This document shows positions 55,293-63,772 of a stretch of 64,000 bases of DNA, one piece after another (position 1 is the stretch's first letter; every line of letters starts with the position of its first letter). Made by a program: the position numbers and the translations under genes. The DNA is taken from NCBI RefSeq assembly GCF_000175935.2, contig NC_014839.1, positions 124,001-188,000 on the forward strand. Reading direction: 5' to 3'. The notes below the pieces were generated by a model. The model made no database searches. It worked only from the letters and a program-made list of their open reading frames with translations, and was not told the DNA's origin. The DNA is from Pantoea sp. At-9b. Lineage in GTDB: Bacteria > Pseudomonadota > Gammaproteobacteria > Enterobacterales > Enterobacteriaceae.

Positions 55293-56449
55293 ATCTCAAA
55301 GTGCTGTGGGAATAAGTAGTTACTATAGCTCAGATGATTAAGAGACACAGTCTAGGCAGACTTGGGCCCGCAGAATTTTTACTCGTCTGATTTCGGGTGC
55401 TAAACTTTCTGCAGCATGTTCCCCCAACATGCCTTACACAATATCCATGGTAGAACTTTCCCGCGCCATCCTACCCGGAGCGCGGGCTTTTTTGAGATCA
55501 GGCCCCTTCCACGCAGCGATGCAATTTTGCGTGGCATACGTGCCTTCGTTACGGATGCTTATCTACTGTTGTTACGCATGTACAGTTATCGAGAGTTTAG
55601 CTATCAAGGCTACCTGACCCAAGGAAGACGAATTCCCAATCCTGTTAGGGTCAATCTCAATATCATCCGACAGACCATTACCTCATCCCGTCTGAGGGGA
55701 ACCTCCACCAGGTCATTTACTATGAATCCAAGTTTCTCAACAGATTCCTCAATGATACTTGGTGCTTTATAGCGGAGGCTGGCGACTTTCCACTTGATGA
55801 TTTCAGCAAGGGACCGTCTACTTCTGATGATTCAACGTAAGCGATGCCTTTCTTAAGCGGTCAGTCAGACGTTGAGTTAATGTAAATATAGCCTGTGTGA
55901 TAGTACCGGCATACAGAACCATTTGAGAACAAGTACTCGGATTCATCCAGTCCAAGTTATAGTCATAAGATGAGAATACCCCGGTAGTGCCAGCCATGCA
56001 GCAATAACCACTATTCTAAACTCTGAACAACCCGTCCCCTGTGGGCGAGGTAGTGTGAAAATTTGCCTTAAGCATCAGAGCTCCATCATTGATGGTTTGT
56101 GCTGCGTAGTCTAAAAATTTGTTTCCATACTGAAAATCAATAAGAGGGGGGAAGCATTGAAATTTTCCAATGAGCCGTTACCAATTTGCATGTATTTTTG
56201 TGCGTTACTATAGTCACCAACTCTCATCAGTGAACCGGCATTGACTCTACTACCAGTAAAGTTAATACCCGATACTCCCGCCGCTTTTGTCCATCTTCGT
56301 ACACAGCGTGGTGGCGATGCCGTTCCAAGCCGGACCGGTGTAAGCCATCAACACAATCATCTTACCGCCGATGTGTTGTTTGAAGAAGTTGCGCGAAAAA
56401 TACATGTCCTCCTATTCGTACTCTATCCGGCGCGTGAATGCATCTTTGC
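55293..56449. other. Decayed region, right of the IS5-family element
   Basis: About 1.15 kb. Minus-strand frames near 55620-55990 (IIKWKVASLRYKAPSIIEES; MNPSTCSQMVLYAGTITQ) look like broken genes of unknown type. A terminator-like stem CCCGCGC...GCGCGGGCTTTTTT occurs near 55460-55490, similar to one at 53598-53628. Confidence 0.4.
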
Positions 56450-56881
56450 TCAGCAGTCGTAATCCTCCATCATCTCCTGCAGTGCGGATTTGTAATCCAT
56501 TTTACACATGGTAATAGTCTTGGTAGCCTTACCACATTCTTTGACCGCCTGTTCAATCAGCCTGCCGGTAAGCTCAAACTTTTTCATGCCATCTGTACGC
56601 AGCAACATGCGGTCGAGTACGCGCAGACGGTACGCTTTTTTGGCCATCGGGATGTCAGATAATCCAGTCTGGAATCTTTCGCGAATGGCGTTGAACATAT
56701 CCACCCATTTTTGCGCCTGCCCTCACTCGTAAATCTTTTTCAGGTCGTGTTATTTGAACTGCTGGCGGCTCACGATGACCCCGAATTCTTTCTTGCCGGA
56801 ATCAATCACCGCTAAGGGGATGCCAAAGCAGACTAGGAAGTGGACGATGAAGGCCTTAACCTCACCTCTCAATGTCACCAT
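56450..56881 (-). pseudogene. DUF2280 phage terminase small-subunit-like gene, broken
   Basis: MVTLRGEVKAFIVHFLVCFG and KKEFGVIVSRQQFK are followed by a stop, then KWVDMFNAIRERFQTGLSDI, PMAKKAYRLRVLDRMLLRTD and a complete tail to 56450. DUF2280 proteins have exactly this order. A stop and a frame problem near 56740-56760 split it. It is part of a prophage DNA-packaging remnant with the gene upstream. Confidence 0.75.
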
Positions 56882-57290
56882 TGGCCACCTGCCCATCATA
56901 ATCAGTAAAAAATTAAGCCAGTCGCCGCATGCCCTGGTTATGTCGATTTTTGCCACTTCAGCCAGTTGGATTGCAGCATCAATAAGTTGCTGTACTTCTC
57001 CCCGGGCACTCTAGCGGCAAATTACTCCCATAAACTATTCAACATCGTGTCAGCTTCGGCTGACATTCATGCATGCACTCCGGCGCGCCGAACTCATCCA
57101 CCTTCTGCGCGATGTGGTAGAGCTCATGCTCAACCAGTGCGTAAAATCCCACATCAATGCATCCGGCATAGTAATCGGTGGCCAGCGTGATGATGTATTC
57201 CGCCACCTTGCCAAACTGTTCATACATCAACTGCTCCATCCGGAAATTTTACCAACTGCGGGCATGATACGTCACCTCTTCAGCCTGACC
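56882..57290 (-). pseudogene. Phage-type putative metallopeptidase fragment
   Basis: ITLATDYYAGCIDVGFYALV, EHELYHIAQKVDEFGAPECM resembles phage putative metallopeptidases, with the HExxH-like motif here HELYH. Later frames hold VAKIDITRACG. Stops and shifts interrupt it. It lies directly before the terminase-like pseudogene, as in phage genomes. Confidence 0.6.
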
Positions 57291-57606
57291 AATTACCATG
57301 CGATCCTTTTGAGAAAACGATGATGGCGGCCATATAACGCGACTATCGGCATCAATGAGATGGGCGCGCTCGGGGTTATAGAGTTGGCTTACAGTGGAAA
57401 TGATTTGTTGCTCTATCCACTCAAGCACTTCTGCCGCAGGGATCAGCTGATGTGAGGAGGGAACTCTTATTGAAGTTTAGCTTGCGCTATTGTCTGTTCA
57501 ATTTCATCATCGTCCATATATACCCCAATAAAAGACCTCTCGTAGGCATCCAGTGAACATTTCAAGAAATGTGGTATTTATGGATAAAAGTTCTAAGTAG
57601 TGAATT

Positions 57607-57933
57607 TTATTTATAAGCAGATGGATTTTTATCCGCAAAGCGCCTTCTACTAAACTTTGCACTACTCCTACGGCTTTTTATTCTCTTAATAGCATGAGCA
57701 ACCACCATGCTCCATTTTGGGTCCGCTCTACTATTGCGATAACCATCTAATGCCTCAAGAAGGAATGACCAATACTCAATCTGTACTACCTTGTCAGGAC
57801 CAACAATTACTCTGAACGATTGGATTACTCCATCCACATCAGTTTTTACTTCTCTCAGCGGTCTCCCAGATTGATGTTCGGCAGCTAGTTTTTTAATTTC
57901 AATTGCAAAAAAGTTTATATCGATAGTTTTCAA
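57607..57933 (-). CDS. Hypothetical protein
   Basis: 108 residues from a TTG at 57933 (MKTIDINFFAIEIKKLAAEH). It has a mixed alpha/beta composition with a strongly basic tail (KRIKSRRSSAKFSRRRF). The family is unknown; it may come from the same prophage. The start is uncertain because no strong ribosome site is seen. Confidence 0.45.
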   Translation of the reverse strand: MKTIDINFFAIEIKKLAAEHQSGRPLREVKTDVDGVIQSFRVIVGPDKVVQIEYWSFLLEALDGYRNSRADPKWSMVVAHAIKRIKSRRSSAKFSRRRFADKNPSAYK

Positions 57934-58110
57934 AGTCAGCTCATGTTATTTGTGGATAGCTTAGTAGTAAGATTAGCCGACTAATTTGTATTTTGCTAAT
58001 AGATCACTTCTACTGTGACCACTCTTGCAGATTTAAACGGTTTCGCAACGCTTCACAGCGTGGCTAACCGTTATCCTTGTCGGAGTGAAACCAAGTAGTA
58101 GTTTCTCAAA

Positions 58111-58236
58111 TCAGATAGGACCAGGATCCCTATCTGGTGGAATGTCCTTATCTCCGCCGGGAACTTCATCATCACGCCCAGGTAAATCGTCATCAGGGGT
58201 AGGTAATACTTCGTCTGGATCCGGATGCTGCGACAT
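58111..58236 (-). CDS. 41-residue acidic Pro/Asp-rich peptide (cassette copy B)
   Basis: ATG at 58236 behind GGAGGTTAAC. MSQHPDPDEVLPTPDDDLPG continues RDDEVPGGDKDIPPDRDP. It is the counterpart of 26415-26546. Here it lies 216 bp from its partner, with a terminator between them, so it must have its own promoter. Confidence 0.75.
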   Translation of the reverse strand: MSQHPDPDEVLPTPDDDLPGRDDEVPGGDKDIPPDRDPGPI

Positions 58237-58423
58237 GTTAACCTCCAATTGACTTAGTTGGTGTTAGATAGTTTGGGCGTGAAACTATATCTTTTTTAAG
58301 TAAATTGTTACATCGTGACCTAAGCGCAAAAAATGAAAAATATATTGGTGACATGTTTCTTTTCAAATTAGATCGTCTAAGCGATTTGAAATAAATTTCA
58401 CTCCTGTTTTCAATAAATAAAAA

Positions 58424-58447
58424 ACCGCCCGAGGTGGACCGGGCGGT
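58424..58447. terminator. Terminator after the charged peptide gene, copy B
   Basis: ACCGCCCG-AGGTGGAC-CGGGCGGT, an eight-base-pair hairpin flanked by A run on the left and AAAAA on the right. On the minus strand a T tract follows (TTTTTATTTA). It separates the two peptide genes of copy B. Confidence 0.8.
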
Positions 58448-58452
58448 AAAAA

Positions 58453-58575
58453 TTATTTATTCCCTTTCTGTTTACTTGTGTCTTTGTTTCTGCCAGCTCC
58501 TTTATTTCCTGCCGGTAGCTTCCCATGCTCTGAGTCCTTACCATCTTTAACATGCTTGTCATTACGATCAGTCAT
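58453..58575 (-). CDS. 40-residue charged peptide (cassette copy B)
   Basis: ATG at 58575 behind GGAGGTAGAT. MTDRNDKHVKDGKDSEHGKL, PAGNKGAGRNK and a KQKGNK end. It has the same length as 26564-26686 and conserves DRNDKxVKDGKD, KLPAGNK and KQKG. Because neighbouring DNA differs, the conservation argues for selection on the peptide. Confidence 0.78.
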   Translation of the reverse strand: MTDRNDKHVKDGKDSEHGKLPAGNKGAGRNKDTSKQKGNK

Positions 58576-59334
58576 ATCTACCTCCAAAACCGTAACTGGG
58601 GAATCATTAGTGTAGTTGTGGTACTAAATGAAGAATGCATCTTTTATCAGAAGTGTGACTTAAGCGCGAAAATATTATAATTAGTATATAATTACCAGAG
58701 TATTTTCTTATTACACTCTACCGGTTAACCTGATATTCTATGCGCACTCATAACTGCACCCTAGCGATAAAACCTCATAAAAATTGACAGCCATATCAGC
58801 AACCAGTCCCGATACCGATTTTTCTGCCATAATTTCAAAAGCCATGCTCAACACTTTATCACTGAAACAACTTTGCTAAATTAACAATTTAAGTTACTGA
58901 GTCAGTTGTTCGGGTGTATCGATTGTCTCAATCGGCACATGCTCAACTGAGTCAAAAATATCTATCACGGCCAGTTCGCCGATGCAATCAATGTAAGCTT
59001 GTTAATTTCTTCATTTCAATCACCTAAAAATTCAACAAAATAATGACAATTCACAACTCTATATGTTTTTTTCATAAGTCACTGTAGAAATGACTTAAAC
59101 TCTGTAGATTAAATATTTCAGTTACTTAATTATTTTGAGATTTCTAGGCCAGTTACCGTCTCTTTTTCTAATAACACCAACGTTATAGCTAAACTGATAA
59201 CCTGGGCCTTTTAATATGCTTTCGCAGGAACCTTTGGAAGTGTTCAACAGAACGTGCGAAAGGTTGAATATAATGAAATGAGCACCTCCCTTCTCTTAAG
59301 GTGAGGCGGTAATGTGGAGCTGGCAGGCAACCTT
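58576..59334. other. AT-rich region without a gene
   Basis: About 760 bp with very low GC content and no frame of interest. It should contain the promoter of the charged peptide gene at its left end. Composition suggests foreign origin. Confidence 0.4.
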
Positions 59335-60119
59335 TCAAAATGAATCAGCGTCCCATTTATACGGGTTGTGTCGTACAAACGGGCTGAATTCAGGTGCCTG
59401 AGGTTTTAATGTTTTATCATCATTGAAATCCTCTTCTCTGTTGAAGGGGATAATGGGCCCTTCATTGATATTCATGAGCCTGCTTTCGAAGTCTTTTACT
59501 TTTTCATTGAGAAACTGCTGTTGTTTTTCTTTTGCTAATCCATCAAGTCCACCGAGAACTCCATGGATCAGGTAGGGTTCGAGCATGGTGAAACCTATAT
59601 AGTGGGGGCATGTATAGGTGGCCATAACATTAAACGCATGTCACCATCACGTCCGTTATACGCGCAGGCATTTGCAGAAGCACCGGCGGATACCGTCAGT
59701 AAAGCCCGCTTACCCTTCATCACACCATTTTGATGGCGGTGGCTGCTGTCATAAATCCCGCCATAAACAAATACCCGGTCCATCCAGCCTTTCAGGATTG
59801 CCGGCATCGCAAACCACCAGAAGGGAAAATGCAGCAGTAACAGGTCCGAGTTTTTCAGTAATTCAATATGTCTCGTAACATCTTCAGGCAGCCTATGCGC
59901 GTTCCAGTGGTACCTGTGCTCCCGCAGGGCATCAAACCTTTCAACATCCTGCCTGTCAGGGTAAAAAATTTGCCCCTCTCGCGGTTCGAAGTTTTCACTG
60001 TATAAATTGACTGAATGAACGAGTGAGCCCTGTTTTTCAAATCTTCTGCCGGCTTTAGATGCAAGATATGAGTTAAATGAGTCTGCTTCAGGATGAGCAA
60101 TGATAATCAGTACATTCAT
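59335..60119 (-). pseudogene. NAD(P)H:quinone reductase-like flavoprotein, one frameshift
   Basis: From the ATG at 60119: MNVLIIIAHPEADSFNSYLA, LLHFPFWWFAMPAILKGWMD and RALLTVSAGA are typical of the NQO1/MdaB/KefF flavodoxin-like family. Near 59620 the frame changes, and the end continues MATYTCPHYIGFTMLEPYLI to PYKWDADSF. A single indel thus splits an otherwise full protein of about 260 residues; a sequencing error is possible. It is divergent from an HxlR regulator, a common pairing for quinone or electrophile response. Confidence 0.8.
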
Positions 60120-60202
60120 AATGATCCTCCGTAACGACTGTTCATCGTTATAATGTTTTCTTTTATTTTTTCCTTCAATTACGCACCTTGAGGTAACCAC
60201 CC

Positions 60203-60574
60203 ATGGCATATCCAGGAAACGTTTATTCAGCCAAGTGTGCAGCCCGGGATGCGCTGGCGCTTATCTCGGGCAAATGGGTAATGCTCATACTCCCTGCCCT
60301 GGAAGAAGGCCCGATACGCAACGGAGAATTGATGAGAAAAATAGAGGGCATCTCACAAAAAGTTCTTACCCAGACGCTGCGACAACTCGAACGACATGGA
60401 CTGGTGTCAAGAGTCGACTACGGTGAAAAACCCGCCTGCGTGGAATACAGCCTGACTGGTGTGGCTGAGTCACTTGTCAGCACACTCAAAGCTCTTGACC
60501 GCTGGGCCGAGATTAATTTCCCTGAACTTGACTCCGCAAGGATCAAGTACGATCAGGAAAACGGCAGTTTTTAA
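60203..60574 (+). CDS. HxlR-family transcriptional regulator
   Basis: 123 residues. The winged helix reads ALISGKWVMLILPALEEGPI, RNGELMRKIEGISQKVLTQT, LRQLERHGLVSR. Members sense aldehydes or quinones through a cysteine; Cys12 (SAKCAARD) is in a typical place. It is divergent from the quinone-reductase-like gene (84-bp gap) and likely represses it. Confidence 0.9.
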   Translation: MAYPGNVYSAKCAARDALALISGKWVMLILPALEEGPIRNGELMRKIEGISQKVLTQTLRQLERHGLVSRVDYGEKPACVEYSLTGVAESLVSTLKALDRWAEINFPELDSARIKYDQENGSF

Positions 60575-60700
60575 TCACTCATGTGAAATCTGAAATGATT
60601 AGTGTGCTCTGCCGTCGTAACAGATCCTTTTGATATCAATATCTACTATAAAAATAAGCACCTGCGGTTTAAATCTACGAAGGTTGAACAAGGAGTACAA

Positions 60701-61387
60701 ATGTCAAGAACCGACCTGAATGTTCCATTTGATGAAAGAGAGGATGTTAAACGGCTGAGTGGTCGCTGGGATCCCGAAAAGAAAACATGGTTTATTCCCG
60801 AAGGAATAGCATCGGCTCCCTTTAAAAAGTGGATACCATTCAGAAATTTTCGTGCATCATACTGGTTCATTGCACAAACAATCGGTATATGCTGGAAATG
60901 CAAAGAGGATACGTTATTCACCTCAATACTTCTGCCTGAGGGGCATGAGACATTAGAAGCGGATGAGGATGAATCTGATGAAGATAAACCAAATTCGGAC
61001 GCTCTGCAGGCATATTGGCTGGTACAGAAAAAACCGGCATTCATTTTTTATATTGACGACATACCCCGGGAAGTTTTATCTCAGCTTGGACAAGTCAGAC
61101 ACTATCTGTCCAGGGATTACAGTAAAACCACAGACAGTCGCTACTGGATGAATCACTGTCAGCACTGCCATGCCAAACAAGGCGATTTTCCGCTGCATTG
61201 CGAAGTAGATAGCTATTTCGCACCACAGGAAATTCGACATGGTAAGAATATTGAGCTGTATACAGTAAAAGCTCCGTTCACTGCTACATGTGATGGCATA
61301 TCTCATGACCATATCCATGTTCATTTTGGCGATTCTGGAGCAATGACCGCAGGAGAGATGTTTCCCTGGATGAAAATCGTTCGCTGA
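60701..61387 (+). CDS. DUF5710-domain protein with paired zinc-finger cysteines
   Basis: About 228 residues from the ATG at 60701 (AAGGAG upstream). The N-terminal DUF5710 module reads MSRTDLNVPFDEREDVKRLS, GRWDPEKKTWFIPEG. Two cysteine pairs (CWKC near 66; CQ-HC near 149) could form a zinc ribbon. An acidic insert (EADEDESDEDK) lies between. It is probably a nucleic-acid-linked protein; function unknown. An in-frame upstream ATG at 60602 lacks a ribosome site. Confidence 0.75.
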   Translation: MSRTDLNVPFDEREDVKRLSGRWDPEKKTWFIPEGIASAPFKKWIPFRNFRASYWFIAQTIGICWKCKEDTLFTSILLPEGHETLEADEDESDEDKPNSDALQAYWLVQKKPAFIFYIDDIPREVLSQLGQVRHYLSRDYSKTTDSRYWMNHCQHCHAKQGDFPLHCEVDSYFAPQEIRHGKNIELYTVKAPFTATCDGISHDHIHVHFGDSGAMTAGEMFPWMKIVR

Positions 61388-61606
61388 CGCGCCTAAGACG
61401 ATTTCACACCAGGCTTGTCTGCTGACGGCAGGCGCGCAAAACACATTTTGCACGCCTCCGTCCAGCCCCAATTTAAATATAATGAAATAAGCTTGGACTT
61501 GGCTGCCCGTGAATGCAGCAAACCCGCAAGTTCGCAGGTTTTTTAGAATAGAAGAAAGGCCCACCGAAGCGAGCCTTTAGGTTTGCTGAAAATTATGGTT
61601 ATGTCT
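61388..61606. other. Spacer with terminator-like hairpin
   Basis: An AACCCGC...GCAGGTTTTTT stem near 61523-61543 may terminate the DUF5710 gene. It leads into the three-copy cloverleaf array. Confidence 0.5.
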
Positions 61607-61715
61607 GCAGTGCCGGGCGTTAACCGATGAGTAAAGCGCAGCCCATTTACCCGCATGCTCAGACAGTTCTTCCGGAACGTTTGCTGCTGCCCTGCCACTA
61701 AGCAGGATTCACCGC
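61607..61715. ncRNA. Cloverleaf-like repeat, copy 3
   Basis: Closing stem GCAGTG/CACCGC, a weak first arm (CCGGGCGTTAACCGAT), second arm GCAGC/GCTGC, third arm CCTGC-CACTAA-GCAGG, then ATT. It is the most diverged copy, but every arm has a partner. Confidence 0.55.
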
Positions 61716-61776
61716 ATTAGCGCCAGATTATACTTTAGTAACACTTAATTAAAGCCCCTGATGCCTTAATGGCGCT

Positions 61777-61877
61777 GGAACGCCGGGTGCCTCCCGGTGA
61801 GCCTTTGCACAACCAACAGTGACCCGCACGTGTGCTTTCATGGTTGTTATGCCCCTACGCTAAGTGGGATTCGTTCC
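61777..61877. ncRNA. Cloverleaf-like repeat, copy 4
   Basis: Closing stem GGAACG/CGTTCC, changed on both strands relative to the other copies, which is compensatory. First arm CCGGG-TGCCT-CCCGG, second arm ACAACCA/TGGTTGT, third arm CCCTACGCTAAGTGGG, then ATT. Confidence 0.65.
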
Positions 61878-61907
61878 AGCATAGTACAATTTTAGAACAA
61901 GTGATGA

Positions 61908-62017
61908 ACGGTGCCGGGTACCCCCGGTGAAAAGGGAGAAGTCACAACCCTATCCGCCTATGACCAAGCTCAATTACTTGTCGTGACTTGGTCCCTACGC
62001 ACAGTGGGATTCACCGC
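61908..62017. ncRNA. Cloverleaf-like repeat, copy 5
   Basis: Closing stem CGGTG/CACCG, first arm CCGGG-TAC-CCCCGG, second arm AAGTCAC/GTGACTT, third arm CCCTACGCACAGTGGG, then ATT. It lies 30 bp after copy 4. Confidence 0.65.
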
Positions 62018-62167
62018 ATTGCGCGAATAATAATATCGATTTAAATCAAATTAAACCCTGACGCAGGATGGAAGCAGTCCGCTACATCTGTTCCACGGCT
62101 GGATTGCGATTGAGAGGGGACCAAACAATGGAGTCTAACATATAAGTCTGCTCTCGCCGGTTATAAA

Positions 62168-62185
62168 AAAGCCCCCAGGGGCTTT
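62168..62185 (-). terminator. Terminator downstream of cassette copy B
   Basis: AAAGCCCC-CA-GGGGCTTT; on the minus strand followed by TTTTATAA. It would terminate leftward transcription from the 62411-62662 gene. Confidence 0.75.
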
Positions 62186-62410
62186 CGAAGTGTCTAAAGG
62201 GGCAAGGTATGTGCATTAAGACGTTCATGCCATAGTGAATAGCAGGAGAATAATAATTCGATGGCGAGGCAATGCAAGCATGTGACGAAAAGCTGCTAGA
62301 GCAGAGAGCCTTCGGGAGCGCACAGTTTATTTAATTCCCAGTGCTGGATGGTTAAAAGCCAGTTCTATATTGTCCGGAATTATCACTCCCGGGAGAAATG
62401 ACCACACCAT

Positions 62411-62662
62411 TCAGTCCCGCAAATCATCTGCGGCAGGCTGCTTCAGTTCCCACATTGCCTGCCGGATAAGCCAGAATCCAGGTGAATGGAACACTTTCCC
62501 CAGCCTGTCTGCTACCTCCTGCGTGACCGGCAACTGGTCGCTCAATAAGCTCCACACTGCGGCATTATCAAGCCCGGCAAGCCGGCAGAATAACTCTACG
62601 GAAATATCCTGCTCTGCCATTAGATAAGCCAGAAATTGTCCGGGAGAAGTGCGCCCGTCCAT
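62411..62662 (-). CDS. HigA/XRE-like small DNA-binding protein, copy B
   Basis: 83 residues from the ATG at 62662 (MDGRTSPGQFLAYLMAEQDI), matching the start of copy A. SVELFCRLAGLDNAAVWSLL, VTQEVADRLGKVFHSPGFWL and IRQAMWELKQP keep the HTH and the tail. No toxin gene is visible beside it. Confidence 0.7.
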   Translation of the reverse strand: MDGRTSPGQFLAYLMAEQDISVELFCRLAGLDNAAVWSLLSDQLPVTQEVADRLGKVFHSPGFWLIRQAMWELKQPAADDLRD

Positions 62663-62907
62663 AAAGACCCCAGAGTTTTTCATTATTGTTACTGACAGCA
62701 TAGAACGCCGTCTCTGTTCCGCACAATAACTGACCGGAAATAATTACCCGCCTTTTACGACTGTCGGAAACACTCGCCACAGTCACGGCCGGAGCGTTCA
62801 ACTGCGTCAGCAAGGAAAGAACAATGGTTGCGAGGAAGCCAAATATCGTCTCTGGCGGAAAGAGTCTTCTGACACCCGGATAAGGCGGAATCGGGGATGA
62901 GTAAGCA

Positions 62908-62975
62908 AAAAAGGCCCGGGCGAACCCGGGCAGGCAGAAAATCCTGTGCTGAGGCTTCCCTGCCGCTACGTTGCT
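62908..62975 (-). ncRNA. Putative small RNA, copy B
   Basis: TATAAT at 62988-62983 on the minus strand, about 50 bases nearly identical to copy A, and a terminator GCCCGGG-TTCG-CCCGGGC (62931-62914) with a T run. The terminator stem differs from copy A in sequence but not in shape, which supports an RNA function. Confidence 0.65.
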
Positions 62976-63020
62976 CACTGTTATTATAGTGTAGTTTCCG
63001 GCAGAAGCAGTGGATAAATA

Positions 63021-63562
63021 AAATTGCCCGCAGCAGTTAGCGTTGAAAGCCCCTGCCTTAGCTCTCTTGAGATCGCTGTTATTCATAAATACTGGATTTT
63101 TTGGAGGTAACCCCCCCTACCGCATGCAACAGGCAAAATCCGTGGGAAAAGGAAAACACGAATAGCACCACGACGGCCCGCTGTAATAGTTGTTTTCCAA
63201 GAAGATACTACCTGAACAGATGAGACCTCGGAATCCACAGAATAAACGATCGTGCACCTAGCCTCCGTTAAGATGACATTCGCGCATTTATTTTAACTCC
63301 ACACTGAAGTACTGCCCGTGCCTGGCACGGTCGTGACTGCAGGAATTAAAAAATTTCAAACCGAATTTCCCCTAATGGCAGAACGTCCCCCAACGGAGGC
63401 CCAGATATCTTTCCATCCAGGAATTCTCTCTTTTTTTTTCAAAACCCTGACAGAGAGATTATTCCGCTATTTTTGGCCTAGTTATTCTTCAGGATGTAAA
63501 GGGACTGTAGGCGGTAACGCAAATAATCCGCCTTACCCTGTACCGAATAAAAGGATAACCTG
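63021..63562. other. Intergenic region
   Basis: About 540 bp without a recognisable gene. The GGCGGTAACGC...CCGCC string near 63511-63533 is a possible operator before the DUF3606 gene. Confidence 0.4.
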
Positions 63563-63772
63563 ATGAAACACCGTGATTATATTCAACGCCGCGTGCCTGA
63601 AGACCTCAGCCGAGTCGATATCCGCGAGCAGTGGCAGATAACGTTTTGGACCCTGGAATTGCACACCACACAGGAGCGCCTCACCCGAGCCGTGCGAGAG
63701 GCGGGTCCGGATGTTGAGCGCGTGCGCGCGTGGCTAAAGAATAATCCGCCACCGCGGGCCTCACTCTCCTGA
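63563..63772 (+). CDS. DUF3606-like protein
   Basis: 69 residues from the ATG at 63563 with AAGGATAACCTG upstream. RRVPEDLSRVDIREQWQITF, WTLELHTTQERLTRAVREAG and PDVERVRAWL fit DUF3606 (helical, soluble, unknown function). It is the intact relative of the fragment at 23053-23221. Monocistronic as far as visible. Confidence 0.78.
   Translation: MKHRDYIQRRVPEDLSRVDIREQWQITFWTLELHTTQERLTRAVREAGPDVERVRAWLKNNPPPRASLS

Larger units (their letters stand above)
62225..63020. repeat. Duplicated cassette with HTH-like gene and small RNA element, copy B
   Basis: Homologous to 42575-43270 over the left flank, the HTH-like gene and the RNA element. About 130 extra bases lie between gene and RNA (62690-62900), including an open frame with a hydrophobic start that may be coding. 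Confidence 0.75.

Noticed and set aside
57607..57933. Phage terminase or portal gene
   Set aside because: Although near the packaging remnants, its sequence shows no packaging motif.
61607..62017. Functional tRNA genes
   Set aside because: The arms resemble a cloverleaf, but there is no TTCRA T-loop, no standard D-loop or anticodon arm geometry, and no CCA end, so they are not called as tRNAs.
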